64,000 bases of DNA from Gemmatimonadota bacterium (lineage in GTDB: Bacteria > Gemmatimonadota > Gemmatimonadetes > Longimicrobiales > Gaopeijiaceae), in assembly GCA_022560615.1 (NCBI GenBank), contig JADFSR010000002.1:1-64000 (forward strand), given 5' to 3'. Positions 1 to 7,614 of this stretch are shown in pieces (the first letter of the stretch is position 1; each line of letters opens with the position of its first letter). The notes below the pieces were generated by a model, which was not told where the DNA came from, did no database searches, and saw only the letters and a program-made list of their open reading frames with translations. Both the position numbers and the translations under genes were made by a program.

Positions 1-1042
1 GCACGATCTGATGCATGTACGCTTGTTTGACCGGACCCGCGACGCCCACGGCGCCGGTAACCACGAGTAACAACGCCAGGGCCACCCAAAAGGATCCAGC
101 CAGACCGACTCCGATGGCCGCCACCGCCTGGGCCCCGGCCGCCCAGAGCATCAAGGTCGATCGCTTGCCGCAAAACCTGGTCAACCAGTCGGTGAGCGCG
201 TTGCCGACGATCATCGAAGCCGACACGAGTGCGGCGACGACCCCGGCTATCCACACCTCGTCCCGCCCGAGCAGCTCGAGAAAGTACGGCTGCCAGGCGT
301 AGAAGCCCCAACTGAGGAATCCCCCTTGGATGGCGGAGCACAGCATCAACAACCGCATGGACGGCCGCTGCCACCCGAAGGCAATGCTGGCGCGCGCCAC
401 GGCCCGCATTTCCCGCGGAAGGGCGGTCAGTTGCAGCGCGCGAGGCGTGAACCCGAGGTCGCGCATGACCATCGCGGCCACGATGAAGACCACAACCAGC
501 ATGCCGGCTCTGACCACATAAGGCAGCGCCAAGTCCACGCTGCCCAAGAAGCCGCCGCTCACCGTCCCGACGAGCATCGCCGCGCCCGTCACCATCGCTC
601 CCCTCGCGAACACGCTGTCCAGTCCGCCTGTGAACCCAGTCTCGCGCAGCGCGTCGACCAGCCACGCCTCGACCGCGCCCGAGTAGAAGGTGAACCCGAG
701 GCCCATCACCACGGAGGCGGCGACAAACGCCAGCAAGCTGCCGCCGGAGCGCGCCACCGCCACGTAGGCAACGGTGGTGAAGATCAGAATCCCAACGCTG
801 AGCAAGAACGACACCCGACGGCCGCGAGTGTCGGCGAGCACGCCGGTGGGGATCTCGAAGACCACCATGCCCGCCGTGAACGCGCCGTTGGCCAAGAACA
901 CGCCGAAGATGTCGAGCCCCGCGTCCAGCAGGAACAGCGTATTGACGCCCCAGATCATGGACGCCGAGAGCGTGTACAGTCCCGCCACGGCGTAATAGCT
1001 GCCGATGACCCGGGCTGGCGTATCACGGCTTCCGCCCTTCAC
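1..1042 (-). CDS. MFS transporter, partial (runs off the window)
   Basis: Reads as an integral membrane major facilitator protein of the inner membrane; at least 347 residues are visible and the 3' end lies outside the window. Hydrophobic helices begin at about residue 15 (SYYAVAGLYTL). The loop between helices 2 and 3 carries EIPTGVLADTRGRR, the MFS signature (G-x-x-x-D-x-x-G-R-R). Further helices follow throughout. The best start is a GTG at 1042; there is no strong ribosome site and the frame stays open upstream without an ATG, so the start is uncertain. It is divergent from the membrane-protein gene at 1285, and the shared 240-bp gap contains a possible TetR-type operator. The substrate cannot be told from sequence; an efflux role is only a guess. 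Confidence 0.85.
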   Translation of the reverse strand, partial: MKGGSRDTPARVIGSYYAVAGLYTLSASMIWGVNTLFLLDAGLDIFGVFLANGAFTAGMVVFEIPTGVLADTRGRRVSFLLSVGILIFTTVAYVAVARSGGSLLAFVAASVVMGLGFTFYSGAVEAWLVDALRETGFTGGLDSVFARGAMVTGAAMLVGTVSGGFLGSVDLALPYVVRAGMLVVVFIVAAMVMRDLGFTPRALQLTALPREMRAVARASIAFGWQRPSMRLLMLCSAIQGGFLSWGFYAWQPYFLELLGRDEVWIAGVVAALVSASMIVGNALTDWLTRFCGKRSTLMLWAAGAQAVAAIGVGLAGSFWVALALLLVVTGAVGVAGPVKQAYMHQIV

Positions 1043-1175
1043 GCTACGGACAGCCTTCGGCCGGAGGCAAAGCGTGGCACCCGTGAAGTCATGAGTATTC
1101 CCGCGAACGAGTAGGGCGGAAAGAAGGCCGAGATCTGGTGGAGGCGTGAGGGGTGATCACCACGGAAACCACGCC

Positions 1176-1216
1176 AGTGTAATGAAATGCCTCCTTCGCC
1201 CACTCACTCGCAAGTA
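1176..1216. promoter_or_regulatory. Repeated 41-bp control block (copy 1), TetR-like operator
   Basis: This block matches 10317-10357 at roughly three quarters of positions. Both begin AGTGTAATGAA, continue with CCTTCGC or CTTCGC, then CACTCAC and ACT-N8-AGT. It lies between the divergent MFS gene and the membrane-protein gene. The ACT-N8-AGT core with CTCAC resembles operators of TetR/AcrR-family repressors; that assignment is inference. Confidence 0.5.
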
Positions 1217-1284
1217 ACGGAGCCCGGCTGATGGTCTGGCCGGATTTTCGAATCTCAAGAAACCTACTTGACGAGGATATAAAA

Positions 1285-1731
1285 ATGAGCACGAGAGAAC
1301 TGAAATTGGGCGCCTACGGCGGCTTCGCAGGCGGTTTGGTCTTCGGAGCGATGATGGGATTCACGGGCATGCTTCCGATGATCGGAAGTATGGTCGGCCA
1401 ACCGACGGCCGGCGCCGGTTTCGTTGTGCACATGGTGAACAGCGTAATCATCGGAGCCGGCTTCGCCCTTGTACTCGGCCGGTTCGTGAGCGGGACCCAC
1501 AGCGGTGTGGGGCTCGGCCTCGCGTACGGTGGGGCCTGGTGGATCCTTGGACCGCTCACCTTGATGCCGCTCTTCATGGGCATGGGCTTGGGCGTCAACT
1601 GGAACGCGGCCGCTGCTGCGGCCATGCTCCCAAGCTTGGTCGGTCACCTGATGTTCGGCGGCGTCCTGGGCCTGGTTTACGCCTGGCTCCGTCACCGCAA
1701 TGTCGGCTTAGCCCTAGCGACCGCCGGCTGA
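1285..1731 (+). CDS. Small conserved membrane protein (four helices), unknown function
   Basis: A 148-residue, glycine- and alanine-rich inner-membrane protein with about four hydrophobic helices (roughly residues 8-30, 47-70, 78-105 and 115-138). I do not recognise a named family. The ATG at 1285 (MSTRELKLG) is chosen because GAGG precedes it by 8 nt and hydrophobic coding starts right after it; an in-frame ATG at 1231 would add an unlikely polar leader. The upstream gap holds the repeated 41-bp block. A 43-bp relic of a paralogous gene is present at 20934. DedA-family and nnrE genes follow, but the gaps do not prove an operon. Confidence 0.75.
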   Translation: MSTRELKLGAYGGFAGGLVFGAMMGFTGMLPMIGSMVGQPTAGAGFVVHMVNSVIIGAGFALVLGRFVSGTHSGVGLGLAYGGAWWILGPLTLMPLFMGMGLGVNWNAAAAAAMLPSLVGHLMFGGVLGLVYAWLRHRNVGLALATAG

Positions 1732-1809
1732 TGCAAAGACGCGGACGGCTTCCACGCGATTCGGGGGGCGCCCGCATTCGGACGTCCCGCGCCCGCGACG
1801 GGAGCACCC

Positions 1810-2424
1810 ATGGAAAACCTTGATGCCTTCCTGGGTAGCTACGGCTACTGGGTGTTCTTCGCCGTGGGCTTCGTGGAGTTCGTCGGAGTGCCCATCGTCA
1901 GCGTACCGGTGCTCATCGGCGGAGGGGCGATGGTGGCCTCAGGGACACTCGGCTTTTGGCCGGTTGTCCTGTCCGTGGCGTCAGGCGGCTGGCTCGCGGA
2001 CCTCGGATGGTACTGGGTAGGTCGTCGGCAAGGCTCTTGGTTGATCGATGTAGCCTGCCGTCTTTGGTCCAACCCGAGGGCCTGTGTCTCGACGGTCAAG
2101 GATCGCCTTTCCCGCATGGGCACTCCATACATCCTGCTTGCGAAGATGCTTCCCGGGTCAGGAAACCTCATCGCCGTGGCCGCAGGTCTAGCCGGCTTCG
2201 GGACCCTTCCCTTTATGCTCGCCGACGCCGCCTCGCTGATCCTGTGGGCGGCGATCTACACGGGTACCGGTTGGATCCTTTCTGATCAGGTGGCAGCAGC
2301 GATCGAGTGGGCACTGACGTACAGCTGGGCGGCGATGGTGGTCTTGATATTGCTCGTCCTTGGTGCGTTCTGGCGGCGACGTGAAGTGCAGAGGCCGTCG
2401 GTTCGCGACCGTCTCCTAGGCTAG
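1810..2424 (+). CDS. DedA-family membrane protein (SNARE-associated / VTT domain)
   Basis: A 204-residue inner-membrane protein. It has the DedA layout: an N-terminal re-entrant region near FVEFVGVPIV (residues 20-30), the conserved central segment with GTPYILLAKMLPGSGNL (about 105-121), and two C-terminal helices ending in a basic RRREVQR tail. DedA proteins are thought to move undecaprenyl phosphate or phosphatidylethanolamine across the membrane and to support envelope homeostasis; the lipid here is unknown. The usual F-x-x-R-x-x-P-G-x-R motif is relaxed to AKMLPGSGN. The start ATG has GGGAG 7 nt upstream. Its 3' end overlaps the convergent epimerase gene by 9 bp. Confidence 0.85.
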   Translation: MENLDAFLGSYGYWVFFAVGFVEFVGVPIVSVPVLIGGGAMVASGTLGFWPVVLSVASGGWLADLGWYWVGRRQGSWLIDVACRLWSNPRACVSTVKDRLSRMGTPYILLAKMLPGSGNLIAVAAGLAGFGTLPFMLADAASLILWAAIYTGTGWILSDQVAAAIEWALTYSWAAMVVLILLVLGAFWRRREVQRPSVRDRLLG

Positions 2425-3168
2425 ACGGACCAGGTCGCTCTTTGCGAAGAGTGCACCCGGGTCGGGAAGGTCGATCTCGGCGTAGAGTCGCCGAGGAACG
2501 CCGATGTCTGCGAGATAGAGCTCACCGACGTGCGCATGCGCCCGGCCCGAAACCAACCCGGTCTTCGGAAGGGCCAACGTCAGCGTGGCCGTGGCCCGTA
2601 CCGTGGACTCGCTTACGTCTCCGCTAGTGGCGTCCATCCCGGAAGGAACATCCAGAGCGAGGATCGGAGCTCCCCCCGACCCCGACCAGCGGATGAGAGC
2701 CTCGGCCCCGCCATGGGGAGCGCCGCGAAGGCTGTAGCCGATCACACCGTCGATGACCAGGTCTGGTGTAGGGCCTTCTAGGGTGGCCACCAGCTGTCCT
2801 GAAGAGACGACTTCGACACCGAGGCGGTGCAGGATGGCCAGCTGCTTGGCCGGTACCGGTGCGAAATGCTCCGGCTCCTGGGCCAGGACCGTCCGTATTG
2901 TCGCTCCCCATCCGTGAAGCCGGCGCGCCGCGACCAATGCACCGCCTCCGTTACCACCTGATCCGGCTAGAATCACCACGGTCTTTTCTTGGGGATCACC
3001 GTCCAGGAACCGATCGCGCGCCAAGGCCGCGAGGGCCCGCCCAGCGTTCTCCATCATCTGGATGAGATCGATCTCGTAGTTCTCAACCATGGCCTGATCC
3101 ACGGCGGCCATCTCAACGCTGGTGACGGCCGGTACGAGACGCATGGGAATCTCGGGGATTTCTCTCAT
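2416..3168 (-). CDS. nnrE: NAD(P)H-hydrate epimerase (YjeF N-terminal domain)
   Basis: A stand-alone YjeF_N protein of 250 residues; the ADP-dependent dehydratase domain often fused to it is absent. The family interconverts R- and S-hydrates of NAD(P)H so that the dehydratase can repair them. Visible features are MENAGRALA (about 39-47), the glycine-rich loop GSGGNGGGALVAARRL (69-84), and DGVIGYSL followed by LDVPSGMD (about 180-187). The usual GNNGGDG loop is changed to GNGGGAL, which other stand-alone members may share. The ATG at 3168 is chosen because it lies 8 bp after the redoxin stop; a longer reading would overlap that gene. It probably forms an operon with the upstream redoxin gene. 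Confidence 0.85.
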   Translation of the reverse strand: MREIPEIPMRLVPAVTSVEMAAVDQAMVENYEIDLIQMMENAGRALAALARDRFLDGDPQEKTVVILAGSGGNGGGALVAARRLHGWGATIRTVLAQEPEHFAPVPAKQLAILHRLGVEVVSSGQLVATLEGPTPDLVIDGVIGYSLRGAPHGGAEALIRWSGSGGAPILALDVPSGMDATSGDVSESTVRATATLTLALPKTGLVSGRAHAHVGELYLADIGVPRRLYAEIDLPDPGALFAKSDLVRLA

Positions 3169-3176
3169 CCGTTCGG

Positions 3177-3710
3177 TTACTGTGATCGTTTCTCCGAATA
3201 CACCCAGTCGGGCCGGCGGGACATGAGGGCTCGCAGATCCATGCGGATCTCTTCGGACGTGGGACGGCCGACGAACCACCAGCCGTTGTAGACCTTATAG
3301 ATCGTTCGATCCCGATCCAGGATGAACGTGTAAGGGAGGTATACCTCGCCGTGGGCCGGGTCCGTTCGATCCGTCATCTCCAGCTCGTGGAGCAGGCGGC
3401 GGTCGGGGTCCATGAGAAACGGCCAATCTGCTGCGAGCGCCGTGCGCGTCTCGGTGGTGTTCACACGGTCATCGACCGAGACAGTGATCATTTTGCAGTA
3501 GTTGACTCGAAACTCGGGCTGCAGTTGCTGCACATAGGTCGTCAACTGACGACGATCCTTTGGTCAGTAATATCCGCGGCTGAAAATCAGGACGGTAGGG
3601 AAGCCGCGAATTAATTTGGACAACTTCTGCGACTTGCCATCTTGATCGGGGAGTTCGAAGTCGAGAAACGTGTTTCCCACCTTCAAGTCGGGGTGTATCG
3701 GATAATCCAT
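3177..3710 (-). CDS. Redoxin (AhpC/TSA-like) selenoprotein with in-frame UGA = Sec49
   Basis: A thioredoxin-fold peroxiredoxin-like protein of 177 residues, if UGA at 3566-3564 is read as selenocysteine. The ATG at 3710 has an excellent site, GAGGAG, 4 nt upstream. The N-terminal part is clear redoxin: VGNTFLDFELPDQDGK (11-26), then GFPTVLIF. The active site reads FSRGYY-U-PKDRRQL, matching the family pattern RGxWCPxCRxQL, so UGA replaces the peroxidatic Cys and Asp52 replaces the second Cys. Coding continues in the same frame after UGA (YVQQLQPEF, ITVSVDD, LPYTFILDRD). The only other cysteine is Cys72. A SECIS-like hairpin lies just downstream of UGA. The neighbour is nnrE, 8 bp on. The alternative, a nonsense mutation in a Cys gene, is less likely because the change sits at the one catalytic residue and nothing else is damaged. 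Confidence 0.87.
3538..3566 (-). promoter_or_regulatory. UGA codon and candidate bacterial SECIS hairpin
   Basis: On the minus strand the UGA (3566-3564) is followed by 16 nt, then the loop AGUU (3547-3544) closed by the perfect 6-bp stem GUCGUC/GACGAC (3553-3548 with 3543-3538). Known bacterial SECIS elements have a short apical stem-loop within about 16-37 nt of UGA with a G among the first two loop bases; this one has G second. The hairpin lies inside coding sequence, as expected for bacteria. I see no long lower stem. Confidence 0.7.
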
Positions 3711-3768
3711 GTCTCCTCGCTCGTTCCGCGCCGAGGCGCATCAATTAGATCGAAAGTACCCAGCCCGG

Positions 3769-3798
3769 AGCCCCGAGGGAGCAGCACCCCCGGGGCCT
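3769..3798. terminator. GC-rich hairpin between lipoprotein and redoxin genes
   Basis: AGCCCCGAGGG (3769-3779) can pair with CCCCCGGGGCCT (3787-3798) with one mismatch around a 7-nt loop. It follows the stop of the minus-strand lipoprotein gene and precedes the redoxin start. There is no T-run, so termination is plausible but not shown. Confidence 0.4.
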
Positions 3799-3823
3799 TC
3801 CAACATGCAGCGCAACTAAAACC

Positions 3824-4495
3824 TCAACCCAGCGGCGGGAAGTCTTCTAGGATCTTCTCCACCGCTTCGCTGACATACATCCGGAGCTTCTCAGGATCCG
3901 GATCAAGATCCAGCGATTTTCTGGCCGACCCTCGAAAGACGACTTCGTCCGTTCGCACATCGATTATGTCCAGAACCAAGGTTCCCCGCAGGTATTCGCG
4001 CACGCGGCCCGTGCCCGCGTATCCGTATCCGACACTCGGATAGCCGTAATAGCCGTTATACGGCCTAAGGTACCGGCCACCATAAAGCGAAAAGCCAAGG
4101 TACCCTCGATTATAGGACCGCGGGTACCAGTACGGCCCTCCAAAGCGGTAGGATCCAAAGCCGTAGGATCCAAAGCCGTAGGATCCATCGATCCTCGACT
4201 TCTCCTCTGCCGTCACGCGGTATGCAATCCGGAAGTCAGGAGTGCCAGACGTCGCCTTGCGATAACCCATCCTATCAAGTTCGCCCTCCACGGCATCTCG
4301 GATATGCCGTTTCAATAGTGGGCTATCTATGACCGGATCGCCGCTCGCGTCCGCCTCCTGGTCGACCCAGTCGTACGTGCTCAACTGCGTCAACGACACT
4401 TCCGGGTCGTAATCCGTCCGTACTTGCAGAGTCCCGGCGCAGCCCGCTAGGGCAAGGACCGCAAAGAAACTCAGGGTGGCATGAGAGGTTTTCAT
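3824..4495 (-). CDS. DUF4136-type outer-envelope lipoprotein
   Basis: A 223-residue lipoprotein: a hydrophobic signal ends in the lipobox LAGC (Cys19). The mature part has the DUF4136 layout, with VRTDYDPEVSLTQLSTYDWV (25-44), LLKRHIRDAVEGELDRMGY (60-78), PDFRIAYRV, and the C-terminal TLVLDIIDVRTDEVVFRGSA. A Gly/Tyr-rich insert (about 104-160) contains a short tandem repeat. The start has GGAGG 8 nt upstream. The gene follows the sigma / anti-sigma pair on the same strand, 54 bp after the anti-sigma stop, so it may be part of that regulon. The molecular role of DUF4136 proteins is unknown. Confidence 0.85.
   Translation of the reverse strand: MKTSHATLSFFAVLALAGCAGTLQVRTDYDPEVSLTQLSTYDWVDQEADASGDPVIDSPLLKRHIRDAVEGELDRMGYRKATSGTPDFRIAYRVTAEEKSRIDGSYGFGSYGFGSYRFGGPYWYPRSYNRGYLGFSLYGGRYLRPYNGYYGYPSVGYGYAGTGRVREYLRGTLVLDIIDVRTDEVVFRGSARKSLDLDPDPEKLRMYVSEAVEKILEDFPPLG
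4140..4184 (-). repeat. 15-bp in-frame tandem repeat, three copies
   Basis: Three consecutive copies of CCAAAGCCGTAGGAT on the plus strand (first copy with one change) encode GSYGF repeats inside the lipoprotein. The unit is a multiple of 3, so changes in copy number keep the frame. Confidence 0.9.
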
Positions 4496-4549
4496 CGTCT
4501 GACCTCCTTCCTACAAAGACAAAGATGGGTGTGACGCGTTCGTCAGCGT

Positions 4550-4858
4550 CTAGCGCGGATCGGTTTGTTCTGCCGGAGGTTCGGGGTCGCGATCGCGCCC
4601 GTCCGCAATATTCACATCCGATGCATCCAGGCATCGCTCCAGGATCGAGCTCTGAAGCTGCTCGAAGCCTGCTTTGTCGGCCACGCCCAAGTCCCATCGG
4701 TCCCGTGCAGCGGCTCCGATGGCCCGAAGCTGGGCCGCGTAGCCTCTGCAATGGCGGCACATCAGGAGGTGGAGCCGGACAGGGGCCCGGGTCAACCATA
4801 CGGCGTCGGCCAGCTCATCGCTGGCTATGAGGCGCACAACTTCTTTACAGTTCGGCAT
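4550..4858 (-). CDS. Anti-sigma factor with zinc-binding ZAS motif
   Basis: A small 102-residue protein starting 4 bp after the ECF sigma gene. It has the zinc-associated anti-sigma signature H-x3-C-x2-C at His30, Cys34 and Cys37 (HLLMCRHC), plus an early Cys4. There is no membrane helix, so it should be cytoplasmic. Such proteins hold the partner sigma factor inactive and often respond to thiol oxidation through the zinc site. The C-terminal part is polar and low in complexity. Partner identity follows from gene order and is typical for this family. Confidence 0.8.
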   Translation of the reverse strand: MPNCKEVVRLIASDELADAVWLTRAPVRLHLLMCRHCRGYAAQLRAIGAAARDRWDLGVADKAGFEQLQSSILERCLDASDVNIADGRDRDPEPPAEQTDPR

Positions 4859-4862
4859 GTGA

Positions 4863-5477
4863 CTATGGCTCGATCCCTTTGGCTTCCAGGCATTCGCGCA
4901 GGCGATTGCGCGCCCGATGCAGAAGGACTCCTAGGTTAGTGCGCGTGACCTCCAGAATCTTACAGATTTCTTGGGTATCCATTCCCTCGATTTCACGCAG
5001 GACAAAGGCCATCCGCTGGTTCGTTGGAACCCGGTCCAGGCAGCCGTCAATTCCCTGGCGCACCTCAGCATCGTAGACCTCCGCGTCCACCGGGAGCGGT
5101 GGCCGCGTCCAGCTCCCGGCGTCATCAAACCGCTGCTCGAAGACTTCCTCGATGTCGTCCATCTCGTTGTCTCGCCCCAGATTTCGCCGCGCTGCGGCAA
5201 TCTTCTTGTACAGGATGCCGAACAGCCAGGTCCGGACATGGGAGCGGCCCTCAAATCGGGGCGCTGTCTCGATGAAGGTGACAAACGTGTCCTGCGCGAC
5301 GTCCTCGGCGAGTTGAGGGGCGAAGCCGGCACCGCCGGCGGCGCGCAGGATCTGAGGGAGATAACGACGAACGACCTCTTCGAGCGCCTGGGCATCGCGC
5401 TCCCTGATCCGCGCCGCGAAGTCAGGATCTTCCACATACGTAGCGATCGCTGCGCCACTCGTTTTCGTGTCCGCCAC
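4863..5477 (-). CDS. ECF RNA polymerase sigma factor
   Basis: A 204-residue sigma-70-family factor of the ECF type. Region 2 spans about 28-97, with LAEDVAQDTFVTFIETAPRF and VRTWLFGILYKKIAAARR, the core-binding and -10 reading part. Region 4 spans about 143-195, with RMAFVLREIEGMDTQEICKILEVTRTNL split by the turn, followed by VLLHRARNRLRECLE. The start is GTG at 5477 with GAGGA upstream. It is the first gene of a run with the anti-sigma gene and, possibly, the DUF4136 lipoprotein. Targets and inducing signal are unknown; I found no obvious autoregulatory promoter. Confidence 0.92.
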   Translation of the reverse strand: MADTKTSGAAIATYVEDPDFAARIRERDAQALEEVVRRYLPQILRAAGGAGFAPQLAEDVAQDTFVTFIETAPRFEGRSHVRTWLFGILYKKIAAARRNLGRDNEMDDIEEVFEQRFDDAGSWTRPPLPVDAEVYDAEVRQGIDGCLDRVPTNQRMAFVLREIEGMDTQEICKILEVTRTNLGVLLHRARNRLRECLEAKGIEP

Positions 5478-5524
5478 TCAATCCTCGGCAATCGGGAGTG
5501 TACAAGATCGAGCCGCTAAGCGTG

Positions 5525-6453
5525 TCAACGCCACCGTTCGTCGACGCAAGGCATGGGCACCTCGCCGCGCTCTTGGTCGAGCGAGAGGTAGTCGGTGTAG
5601 CCTCTCGCACCGCCGCCGTAGTAGGTCGTCGCGTCATCAGCGTTCAGGTGAGCACCGAGTTGGATGCGCTGCGGTAGGTCGGGATTCGCCAAGAACTTCC
5701 GCCCGAACGCGATCAGATCCGCCTTGCCGTTTAATACCCATTCCTCTCCTTCGTCACCATCGAACCCTCCGGCTACTATCAGGGTGCCTTTGTACTTGCC
5801 CCGAATCAATTGCATCATCGATTGCGCTTCAGGATCGTCCCAGGATCCGCTCTCAGCTTCCTGGATGCCCGGCCTTACAACGTGGAGATAAGCGAGGTCA
5901 TACTCGTTGAGCCTCTCGACGATGTAGCCAAACGTGGCTTCCGGATCATCGTCGGCCATGTCGTTAAAGGTGCCGAGGGGTGAAAGGCGGACGCCGACGC
6001 GGTCTGAATCCCAGACTTCGTTCACGGCTACGATGATGTCAAGCAGGAGCCTCGCGCGGTTCTCCACCGAGCCCCCATAGTCATCGGTGCGACGGTTATT
6101 GGCTGTCTGGAGAAACTGGTCGAGGAGGTACCCGTTCGCCCCGTGGACCTCGACGCCGTCGAAGCCGGCGTCCAAGGCGTTTTTCGCCCCCCGGACGAAC
6201 TGCCCGACGACGTACGGCATCTCCTCGAGCTGCAAGGCGCGCGGCGTCACAAAGCGTGCGAGCTCGCCTTCGCCGGCCGCCGGCCTTGTTGTACCGCATA
6301 GCAGGCATTGAGGGAGGATGGAATGTTGCCCGGCTGCCGCGCGCGTGAGCGCGTGAGCGGCGCCATGACGATTCGGTGGGCCAGCTCGTAGCGTCCAACC
6401 TGAACGGGCTGAAACATGACCTCGGTCGTCGCGACCGGTGTGGATGACGACAT
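5525..6453 (-). pseudogene. Old yellow enzyme (NemA-like alkene reductase), internally deleted and frameshifted
   Basis: The first 50 or so codons (from ATG 6453, with a strong GGAAGGAGG site) are typical: LFQPVQVG-like start, then IVMAPLTRSRA and NIPSSLNACY. Immediately after NACYAVQQ, near 6285, the frame changes and the sequence resumes far inside the enzyme at FVTPRALQLEEMP, followed by AGFDGVEVHGANGYLLDQF, NRRTDDYGGSVENRARLLL, GVRLSPLGTFNDM and a normal C-terminus. About 85-110 residues, including part of the FMN-binding barrel, are missing. The junction lies in a GC-rich repeat (GGCCGGCGGCCGGCG). The product cannot be an intact reductase. The gene is divergent from the oxidoreductase gene at 6572. 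Confidence 0.85.
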
Positions 6454-6571
6454 AACGACCTCCTTCCGTTCGAATGGCCTGCGCCAGAAAGTGCGGAGTG
6501 GTACCGACCGTTTCAACTCGAGATCCACTGTTCAAAATGGAACCACGCACAGACCGGACAGGGACGTGACC

Positions 6572-7549
6572 ATGAGGACCATGAAAGCCGCGGTCATTCG
6601 TGAACCAGGCGCTCCAGAAGTGCTGAGGATCGAGGAGCTCCCCGTTCCGCGGCCCGCACCCGGGTGGGTCCTAATCCGGGTGAAAGCATTCGGCCTCAAT
6701 CGCTCGGAGCTCTTCACTCGACAGGGACACTCGCCCGGCGTCGAGTTTCCCCGCGTGCTCGGCATTGAGGCGGTGGGCACGGTCGAGAAGGCACCCGGCG
6801 GGGAGTTCCCACGGGGGCAAACCGTGGCAACCGCGATGGGCGGCATGGGCCGGGCATTCGACGGTGGCTACGCCGAATACACCTGTGTGCCCGCCAGCCA
6901 AGTGCAGGCGCTCGATACCACGCTCGATTGGCAAACCCTAGCTGCTCTGCCCGAGATGATTCAAACCGCTTGGGGTTCGCTCAACAGCTCACTGAGGTTG
7001 GAGAGAGGCCAATCATTGCTGATTCGGGGCGGGACCACTTCTGTGGGCCTGGCGGCTGCCGCTCTCGCCAAGAAACAAGGCGCCACCGTGGCCGCCACGA
7101 CTCGCAAGAGCGATCGTGAAGCCATGCTGAGAGACAACGGCGCGGATCACGTCTTCATCGACGGCGGTGAGATCGTGGAAGATGTCCGCCGCGTGTTTCC
7201 CTCGGGCGTCGACAAGGTGCTCGAGCTCGTTGGGACCACCACGCTGCTCGACTCGCTGCAATGCGCCGCGCGCTTCGGCTCGGTGTGCATGACCGGCATG
7301 GTGGGAAACGCATGGGAGCTCGATCGCTTCACTCCAATGGGCGCAATACCGTCGACGGTCAATCTCACGACCTACGCCGGTGAGTCCATCGACTTCATGG
7401 AGACACCGCTCCAGATGGTGCTGAAAGAAGTGGAAGAGGGACACATGAAGCTGAAGATCGGGCGCGTCTTCGAGCTGGACGCGATCGTCGAAGCACACCG
7501 CTGCATGGAAGACAACGCAGCCGGTGGCAAGATCGTCGTGCTCACCTGA
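6572..7549 (+). CDS. Zinc-independent alcohol dehydrogenase / quinone oxidoreductase (MDR family)
   Basis: A 325-residue medium-chain dehydrogenase/reductase. The N-terminal catalytic fold begins MKAAVIREPGAPEVLRIEELP and contains VKAFGLNRSELFTRQG, the quinone-oxidoreductase form that lacks zinc-binding residues. The nucleotide fold has RGGTTSVGLAAAALAKKQG (about 147-165) and a basic residue after the second strand (TTRKSDR), which suggests NADPH. The C-terminus has GRVFELDAIVEAHRCMEDN. ATGs at 6572 and 6581 are both possible. It is divergent from the broken old-yellow-enzyme gene, another NADPH-linked reductase, and lies just upstream of the marR cluster. The substrate is unknown. Confidence 0.85.
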   Translation: MRTMKAAVIREPGAPEVLRIEELPVPRPAPGWVLIRVKAFGLNRSELFTRQGHSPGVEFPRVLGIEAVGTVEKAPGGEFPRGQTVATAMGGMGRAFDGGYAEYTCVPASQVQALDTTLDWQTLAALPEMIQTAWGSLNSSLRLERGQSLLIRGGTTSVGLAAAALAKKQGATVAATTRKSDREAMLRDNGADHVFIDGGEIVEDVRRVFPSGVDKVLELVGTTTLLDSLQCAARFGSVCMTGMVGNAWELDRFTPMGAIPSTVNLTTYAGESIDFMETPLQMVLKEVEEGHMKLKIGRVFELDAIVEAHRCMEDNAAGGKIVVLT

Positions 7550-7578
7550 CCTCATGACCTGTCGCGAAACTCCGGGTG

Positions 7579-7611
7579 TTGACAATCGATTCCGTTAGTT
7601 GTATATACAAC
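7579..7611 (+). promoter_or_regulatory. Sigma-70 promoter with MarR palindrome over the -10 box
   Basis: TTGACA (7579-7584), a 17-nt spacer and TATATA (7602-7607) form a near-consensus promoter. The perfect palindrome GTTGTATATACAAC (7598-7611) covers the -10 box. The marR ATG at 7615 would coincide with the expected transcription start, so this transcript is probably leaderless. Binding of MarR here would shut off its own gene. Confidence 0.75.
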
Positions 7612-7614
7612 ACT

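Noticed and set aside
326-1114. Long plus-strand open frame rich in His, Arg and Glu
   Set aside because: It is antisense to the MFS gene; the minus strand has clear membrane helices and an MFS motif, and the plus-strand peptide has no such features.
3177-3545. Reading the redoxin from TTG 3545 as a complete gene
   Set aside because: This removes the N-terminal half of the thioredoxin fold and the active site, and no ribosome site precedes it; the upstream ATG with in-frame UGA explains more.
4140-4184. Tandem repeats as a CRISPR array
   Set aside because: Units are 15 bp, adjacent and in-frame in a gene; there are no spacers. No CRISPR-like array was seen anywhere in the window.
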